A stretch of 10,652 nucleotides of DNA from Actinomycetota bacterium. Lineage in GTDB: Bacteria; Actinomycetota; Actinomycetes; Streptosporangiales; Streptosporangiaceae. This document shows positions 6,688 to 10,652 of the stretch, in pieces. Positions within the stretch are counted from its first letter, which is position 1, and every line of letters starts with the position of its first letter. The stretch is from contig PMST01000497.1 in NCBI GenBank assembly GCA_003168295.1, positions 1-10,652 on the forward strand, written 5' to 3'. The position numbers and the translations under genes are program-made. A model generated the notes under the pieces. That model worked only from the letters and a program-made list of their open reading frames with translations. It was not told the origin of the DNA and ran no database searches.

Positions 6688-7076
6688 GCCAGACCGGATC
6701 CGGGCCCCAGAACAAGGACGAGGCTGCTGAGATCACCATCCTGCCCGACCGGGAACGGGTATCCGCGCGGCCGGAGGAAACCCTGCTCGCGGCCCTGAGC
6801 CGGGCCGGCCTGGGCTACCGGATCGGCTGCCGGCGCGGCGGCTGCGGGGTCTGCAAGCTCCATCTCCTGCTGGGCGAGGTCCGTTACGAGCGGGCGATTG
6901 CGGACAGCGTGCTGAGCGACGAAGAACGCGTCGAAGGCATCTGCCTCAGCTGCCGGGCCGTCCCGATCACCAATGTCGTGATCGAACTCCAAGAGGGAGA
7001 CAAGCTACGCCGGGTCCTGCCGCTCGGATTCGCCTCCGGCTTCGTGGTCAAGTCTGGGCCAGCCACTAAGCGGTAA
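6684..7076 (+). CDS. Plant-type [2Fe-2S] ferredoxin, probable XylT-like dioxygenase reactivator
   Basis: About 130 residues. One [2Fe-2S] domain has the Cys-x4-Cys-x2-Cys signature in GCRRGGCGVCK, and the fourth ligand lies in GICLSCRAVP, where two cysteines three residues apart are candidates; the one before RAVP aligns with the usual fourth ligand. No flavin or NAD domain is attached. XylT-type ferredoxins re-reduce the iron of catechol 2,3-dioxygenase after it has been oxidised by poor substrates, and the shared operon supports that job. The start is either GTG 6684, whose GTGA overlaps the decarboxylase stop as at other joints here, or TTG 6678; GGTGGGG lies about 10 or 5 bases upstream, respectively. 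A tail of some 25 residues follows the domain. The gene ends 11 bases inside the end of the opposite iclR gene. Confidence 0.83.
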   Translation: MSQTGSGPQNKDEAAEITILPDRERVSARPEETLLAALSRAGLGYRIGCRRGGCGVCKLHLLLGEVRYERAIADSVLSDEERVEGICLSCRAVPITNVVIELQEGDKLRRVLPLGFASGFVVKSGPATKR

Positions 7077-7851
7077 TCAGGGCGAGGCTGCCGGCGTGGT
7101 TGCTGGCGGCGAGTTCTCTGGACAGCCCGTGGGCGGCTATGGTCAGGACGGAGCTTGCCATCTGCAGGTCGGCGCGGAGGTTGGGGACGGTGAGCTCGAG
7201 GGCGGCGACGGCGATGCCGCCGGATCCGAAGACCGGCACGGCGACTTCGGAGACGCCGGCCTTGTATTCCCATCGTGATACCGCGACGCGGGTGAGCCTG
7301 ATGCTGGCCAGGGCCTGGCGGAGCCGGTCCGGGTCGGTCACCGTGTTCGGGGTGTAGCATTTCAGGCCGCCGCCGATGATGTGGTTGAGGATGTCGGCGG
7401 AGGAGAACGCCAGCAGCGCCTTGCCCAGGGCGGTGGCGTGAGCGGGCAGCCGGGAGGTCTGGGCGAAGGTGGTGACCGGGCTGTGGTCGCAGCGTTTTTC
7501 GATGTAGGCGACGTCGGTGCCGGTCAGGACCCCAAGCCGGGCCCCGGCCCGGGTCGCGATGACCAGGTCTTCCAGGACCCGCCGGGCTGATTCCAAGATG
7601 GCCGGGGTGTAGGTCCGTCGGCTGCTGATGGCCTTGATGGGAAGGCCGATCCGGAACATGGACTCGTCGGTGCGCTCTAGGACGCCCCATCCCGCGAGCT
7701 CGGTGACTAGCCGGTGGGCCGTGGAGACGGGCAGGCAGGTCAGCCGGGCGATTTCGGTGAGCGAGTGCTCGTTGCCGTCATGAAACGTGAGCAAGATCGC
7801 CACGACCTTGCTAGTCACCGAGCGGCCAGGCTCCGCCGAGTTACCCGCCAT
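7066..7851 (-). CDS. IclR-family transcriptional regulator
   Basis: A 261-residue regulator of normal IclR length. The winged helix-turn-helix is at about residues 10-70 (SLTEIARLTCLPVSTAHRLV is the recognition region). The effector-binding domain follows, with HATALGKALLAF and the C-terminal stretch SRWEYKAGVSEVAVPVFGSG typical of the family. IclR proteins of this kind often control aromatic-acid catabolic genes (PcaR, PobR, MhpR relatives) and bind as dimers to short palindromes. ATG 7851 is chosen because AAGGGAG lies 5 bases upstream and MAGNSAEPGRSVTSKVVAIL is a standard N-terminus; the open frame upstream has no family features. It is convergent with the meta-cleavage operon and divergent from the transporter gene, so either could be its target. 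Confidence 0.88.
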   Translation of the reverse strand: MAGNSAEPGRSVTSKVVAILLTFHDGNEHSLTEIARLTCLPVSTAHRLVTELAGWGVLERTDESMFRIGLPIKAISSRRTYTPAILESARRVLEDLVIATRAGARLGVLTGTDVAYIEKRCDHSPVTTFAQTSRLPAHATALGKALLAFSSADILNHIIGGGLKCYTPNTVTDPDRLRQALASIRLTRVAVSRWEYKAGVSEVAVPVFGSGGIAVAALELTVPNLRADLQMASSVLTIAAHGLSRELAASNHAGSLALITA

Positions 7852-8201
7852 TGGGTCTCCCTTTTCTAGCAGCAGCACGAAGAAAGCCGATAAAGACGTC
7901 GTAAGAAGAAGGGCGCGCCCCCACCTCGGTTTCGACGTGATCGGCGGGATGCGGTACCTGACCATTCGGACGCTCGCGGAAAGCCGCGAGGGCCTTTCTC
8001 CAGGCAACGGACCCGGCGGTACCACCCTCGGTGTACCTGATGACCATGAAGGCGGCAGCACCCAAACGCCCGTCCCAGACGGCGCCACGCCGCGCGGGGG
8101 GATGGGTGAGTAGCTGCGCCAACGTAAGATCTCCCGGTAAGCAAGCGTGATACCAGCACGCAGCGCTACCGGGGTCCGGAGCAGCGCTTGGCGGCGAACT
8201 A
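7852..8201. other. Intergenic stretch upstream of the IclR gene, no firm gene
   Basis: This is the iclR-proximal part of a 620-base gap. It contains a perfect 7-bp hairpin, CTCGCGG (7973-7979) and CCGCGAG (7984-7990) with an AAAG loop, of unknown role and without a T-run. A minus-strand frame at 7841-8122 (TTG start, GGGAG 8 bases before it, 93 residues) has moderately GC-rich third positions in its first two thirds but matches no family I know, and it runs into iclR. I treat it as a possible small gene or relic only. The hexamer AGCGCT occurs at 8162, 8183 and again at 8201. Confidence 0.4.
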
Positions 8202-8324
8202 GCGCTGGCAAGCCAGCGCCATCGCGACCCAGTTGCACTCTAACCTCGAAGGATCTTCGCGTCCATAGCGGAATTCCGCGTCCATTCAATTGCACTGCGT
8301 GTCCGGATACCGACGCTGTGCAAT
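8202..8324. promoter_or_regulatory. Cluster of dyad symmetries, candidate IclR-type operators upstream of the transporter
   Basis: Four inverted repeats lie within 123 bases. GCGCTGGC/GCCAGCGC is at 8202-8219 with 2 bases between the arms. CGAAG/CTTCG is at 8247-8259. The perfect 12-base palindrome GCGGAATTCCGC is at 8268-8279, flanked by the direct repeat CGCGTCCAT at 8258-8266 and 8277-8285. ATTGCAC/GTGCAAT lies at 8289-8295 and 8318-8324, and TTGCACT also occurs at 8233. IclR-family operators are short AT-centred palindromes of about this size, so GCGGAATTCCGC is the best candidate. Binding by the adjacent regulator is inferred, not shown. The remaining leader (8325-8456) shows nothing firm. 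Confidence 0.45.
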
Positions 8325-8456
8325 CTTCGCCTCGCCGCAAATAAAAGGCGTCCGGCGCGATATCCCCGTGTTCGCTTCCCGATCAGCGGAAGGCCATTGC
8401 CCGTTTGCGGAAGGTGAAGTGGCACGGTCTCATCGTGTCGTGCGTCTGCGGCCCGC

Positions 8457-8466
8457 GAGGAGGGAG
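8457..8466 (+). promoter_or_regulatory. Strong ribosome-binding site of the transporter gene
   Basis: GAGGAGGGAG stands 5 bases before GTG 8472 and fixes that codon as the start. It is the best Shine-Dalgarno sequence in the window. Confidence 0.75.
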
Positions 8467-8471
8467 TTCTT

Positions 8472-9956
8472 GTGGACGATGAGATTGCCGAGGCCGAGGG
8501 CTCACACGAACCCGCCGAGTTCAAGAAGGCACCGAGGAGAGCGGTAGCTAGCGGCTGGGCCGGCAGCGCGCTGGAGTACTACGACTTCTTCGTCTACGCC
8601 ACTGCGGCATCGTTGGTGTTCCCCGATATCTTCTTCCCGAAGGGGAACCCCAAGCTCGCCATCATCGAATCGCTCGCCACCTACGGCGTCGGCTACGCAG
8701 CGCGCCCGCTAGGCGCGCTTTTCCTAGGCCGGTGGGGAGATAAGCACGGCCGGAAGAACGTCCTGGTTGCGTGCATGCTGACGATGGGCTGCGCGACGTT
8801 CGGTGTCGGCCTCCTGCCGTCCTACGCCGCGATCGGCTATTTCGCGCCGATCCTGCTGGTGGTGCTCCGGCTCATCCAGGGCTTCGCGGTCGGAGCCGAG
8901 CTGTCCGGGGCGAGCGCGATGATCGTCGAGAATTCGCCGTTCGGCAGGCGCGGCTACTACGCCAGCTTCACGTTGCAAGGCACCCAGGGCGGCCAGCTCA
9001 TTGCCGCGGCAGTGTTCCTGCCGCTGTACTTCACCTTGAGCACCAGCGCGATGGACAGCTGGGGGTGGCGGATTCCGTTCCTCCTGAGTTCGGTCGTGGT
9101 TGCCGTCGGCTATGTCATCCGGAGGAATGTCGACGAGACGCCGGCGTTCAAGGAAGTGGCTACTGGCGGCGCGGTCCCGAAGAACCCTGTCTACGAGGCC
9201 ATCCGGCTGAGCTGGCCGAACATGGTCCGCGTCATGTGCATCTCGCTGATGAACGGCGTGGCGACACTGGCGACCACCTTTGGCGGCACCTTCGCTACCA
9301 ACGCGGCGTACGGCGTCGGCATGAACACCAGGCTGTACCTGTTCATCCCGGTCATCGGCAATGCCATCGCGATGGTTCTCATCCCGTACATCGGGAGCCT
9401 CTCCGATCGCATCGGCCGGCGTCCGTGCATCATCGTCGGCTCGCTCGGTGCCGGAATCCTGGCGTATCCGTACCTGTACTTCATCGGCCACGACAATGTC
9501 CCGATGACGATTTTTTTCGCGGTGCTGATGTGGGGATGCATATACCAGGGCTACAACGCGGTGTTCCCGTCGCTGTTCCAGGAGATGTTCCCGACCCGGA
9601 CCCGGGTTAGCTCGTTCGCGATCGCGCAGAACATCGGCGTCCTGATTACCGCCTTCCTGCCCTCCACCTACGCGGCGATCGCCGGCCCCACTCCGGCTGC
9701 CTGCGTGGCGAACAAGAAATTCCTCCCGAACGCCATTGTCAACGGGTCCACCTGCAGCCATCTGGCCCTGGGGGTTCACACCCATGTGCTCTGGGTGGTC
9801 GGCAGTATCACCTTCGGCCTGGCCATCCTGTCCGCGATCGCGGCCTTCACGGCCAAGGAGACCTTTATGATCCACCTGAACGACTGTGGCGAGGAATGGG
9901 CGAAGCCGGTGTCTCAGGACGAGTACGCCAGGGCCCGCCTCGCGGCCGTCGGCTAG
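8472..9956 (+). CDS. MFS transporter of the metabolite:H+ symporter (MHS) family
   Basis: A 494-residue inner-membrane protein with about 12 hydrophobic segments. The first helix region GWAGSALEYYDFFVYATAAS is the MHS hallmark shared by shikimate (ShiA), alpha-ketoglutarate, proline/betaine and aromatic-acid symporters. The loop after helix 2 has GRWGDKHGRKN, and the matching loop in the second half has SDRIGRRP, both the MFS signature. RLIQGFAVGAELSGA in helix 4 is also typical. A roughly 40-residue stretch with three cysteines (about 410-450, between the last two helices) looks like an extended external loop. The N-terminal tail is acidic and cytoplasmic. The downstream 3-dehydroquinate dehydratase suggests quinate, shikimate or dehydroshikimate as substrate, but the sequence does not settle this. 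Regulation is likely through the dyads at 8202-8324. Confidence 0.87.
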   Translation: MDDEIAEAEGSHEPAEFKKAPRRAVASGWAGSALEYYDFFVYATAASLVFPDIFFPKGNPKLAIIESLATYGVGYAARPLGALFLGRWGDKHGRKNVLVACMLTMGCATFGVGLLPSYAAIGYFAPILLVVLRLIQGFAVGAELSGASAMIVENSPFGRRGYYASFTLQGTQGGQLIAAAVFLPLYFTLSTSAMDSWGWRIPFLLSSVVVAVGYVIRRNVDETPAFKEVATGGAVPKNPVYEAIRLSWPNMVRVMCISLMNGVATLATTFGGTFATNAAYGVGMNTRLYLFIPVIGNAIAMVLIPYIGSLSDRIGRRPCIIVGSLGAGILAYPYLYFIGHDNVPMTIFFAVLMWGCIYQGYNAVFPSLFQEMFPTRTRVSSFAIAQNIGVLITAFLPSTYAAIAGPTPAACVANKKFLPNAIVNGSTCSHLALGVHTHVLWVVGSITFGLAILSAIAAFTAKETFMIHLNDCGEEWAKPVSQDEYARARLAAVG

Positions 9957-9974
9957 GCCCGCTTCCGCCCTGCG

Positions 9975-10017
9975 GCCGTCCCTGATCCACCGCCGTCCCT
10001 GATCCACCGCCATCCCG
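9975..10017 (+). repeat. Tandem 17-base repeat between the transporter and aroQ genes
   Basis: GCCGTCCCTGATCCACC occurs twice head to tail (9975-9991 and 9992-10008), followed by a partial third copy GCCATCCCG (10009-10017). GCGGCCGTC also occurs at 9942-9950 and 9972-9980. The rest of the 182-base gap shows no clear promoter or hairpin. The copies are exact, so this looks like recent slippage or a short unstable repeat; no function is apparent. Confidence 0.7.
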
Positions 10018-10138
10018 CTAGCTGGAAACGTGCTGGAGCCGACTCGGGCGTCCCGCAAGAGTGGCCTGGTAGTCTCCGGCAGGCTGGACCCCTAATAGTC
10101 CGCGGGCTGGCGTGGCTAGTCGATGAAGGGATCGCGTC

Positions 10139-10594
10139 ATGGCATCGGTACTCATCATGAACGGGCCTAACCTGAATCTCCTGGGGACCCGGAAGCCGGA
10201 GGTGTACGGGACCACCACGTTGGCTGATGTCGAGAAGCTGTGTACCGACGCGGCGGCCAAGCTGGGCCTTGACGTCGACTTCAAGCAGTCGAATCACGAG
10301 GGCCAGCTGATCGACTGGATCCATGAAACCGGAGCGGCGGTCAAAGCCGGGGAGTCGATCGGCGCGGTGTTCAATCCCGGGGCGTTCACGCACACGTCGG
10401 TCGCTCTGCACGACGCCATTGAGGGTGCCAGCCTGCCGCTGATTGAGTGTCACATCTCCAACGTGCACAAGCGCGAGGAGTTCCGTCATCACTCCTTCAT
10501 CTCCCCGGTCGCCTCCGGCATCGTGGTCGGCTTCGGCGTCCACGGCTACGTCCTGGCCATCAACGGCCTGCACCAGCTGTCACAGTCCGGCTGA
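10139..10594 (+). CDS. aroQ: Type II 3-dehydroquinate dehydratase
   Basis: A 151-residue protein of the normal length for the type II enzyme, which interconverts 3-dehydroquinate and 3-dehydroshikimate and forms a cytoplasmic dodecamer. All key segments are present: MNGPNLNLLG (7-16), the flexible lid with Arg18 and catalytic Tyr23 (TRKPEVYG), Asn79 and His85 (FNPGAFTHTSVAL), Glu103 and His105 (IECHISN) and Arg112 (HKREEF). The start is ATG 10139 with GAAGGGA 7 bases upstream. The reaction serves either aromatic amino acid synthesis or the catabolic quinate/shikimate route to protocatechuate. The position behind an MHS transporter and next to a ring-cleavage operon, with no aroB, aroC or aroK gene visible, favours the catabolic role; genes beyond 10652 could change this view. 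Confidence 0.92.
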   Translation: MASVLIMNGPNLNLLGTRKPEVYGTTTLADVEKLCTDAAAKLGLDVDFKQSNHEGQLIDWIHETGAAVKAGESIGAVFNPGAFTHTSVALHDAIEGASLPLIECHISNVHKREEFRHHSFISPVASGIVVGFGVHGYVLAINGLHQLSQSG

Positions 10595-10652
10595 CCGGGG
10601 CGATACCTCAGCTGCGGAACCCAGGCCGCCGTTAACTGCCTGAACTGCTCGC

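Noticed and set aside
6210..6992. 260-codon minus-strand frame opposite the decarboxylase and ferredoxin genes
   Set aside because: Overlaps two well-identified genes and has shadow-like composition with no recognisable domain.
7973..7990. CTCGCGG/CCGCGAG hairpin as a terminator
   Set aside because: Short stem, no T-run on either strand, and no gene ends nearby; left as an unexplained inverted repeat.
7852..8340. N-terminal extension of the IclR gene to 8340
   Set aside because: The added residues show no domain, would make the protein far longer than the family, and cross the dyad cluster; ATG 7851 has its own Shine-Dalgarno.
8724..10058. 444-codon minus-strand frame opposite the transporter gene
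   Set aside because: Low-complexity product rich in Arg, Asp, Gly and His, antisense to a clear MFS transporter with matching motifs and a strong ribosome-binding site.
1..10652. CRISPR arrays, tRNA or rRNA genes, phage or plasmid replication genes
   Set aside because: No regularly spaced repeats, no tRNA- or rRNA-like segments and no corresponding proteins were seen on either strand.

Overview
The window is a high-GC stretch with GC-rich third codon positions, frequent GTG starts and 4-base stop/start overlaps. The protein types (acetoacetyl-CoA synthetase of the AacS class, IclR regulator, IS605/IS1341-type TnpB with a GC-rich right end) point to an actinomycete-like bacterium. The species cannot be named from the sequence alone.

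Layout. Bases 1-582 are the right part of an IS200/IS605-group element. Its tnpB reads in one frame but has lost its whole middle, including the first two catalytic motifs; the right end with its RNA hairpins is still present and stops exactly at the end of the next gene. Bases 579-3975 hold three minus-strand genes, read from right to left: a cytoplasmic GlcG/HbpS-like (DUF336) protein, a crotonase-family protein and an acetoacetyl-CoA synthetase (the last two translationally coupled). A 201-base divergent promoter region (3976-4176) separates them from a plus-strand catechol meta-cleavage operon at 4177-7076: XylE-type catechol 2,3-dioxygenase, 2-oxopent-4-enoate hydratase, 4-oxalocrotonate decarboxylase and a plant-type [2Fe-2S] ferredoxin. 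An IclR-family regulator follows on the minus strand, its stop overlapping the ferredoxin end by 11 bases. A 620-base non-coding region rich in dyad symmetries leads to an MHS-type MFS transporter and then a type II 3-dehydroquinate dehydratase, both on the plus strand.

How the genes may work together. The dioxygenase opens catechol, the ferredoxin probably re-reduces its iron, and the decarboxylase and hydratase (normally a complex) process the product towards 4-hydroxy-2-oxovalerate. The semialdehyde dehydrogenase, tautomerase, aldolase and acylating aldehyde dehydrogenase that complete this route are not in the window. The transporter plus dehydroquinate dehydratase resemble a quinate/shikimate uptake and catabolism pair, and the ligase/crotonase pair handles CoA thioesters. 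The whole looks like an accessory locus for plant-derived aromatic and alicyclic acids, under an IclR-type regulator.

No clearly new enzyme system is visible. The points most worth a second look are the internally deleted TnpB that keeps its guide-RNA end, the insertion-derived stop codon of the synthetase gene, a tandem duplication that seems to have supplied the start of the hydratase gene, and the cluster of dyads upstream of the transporter.
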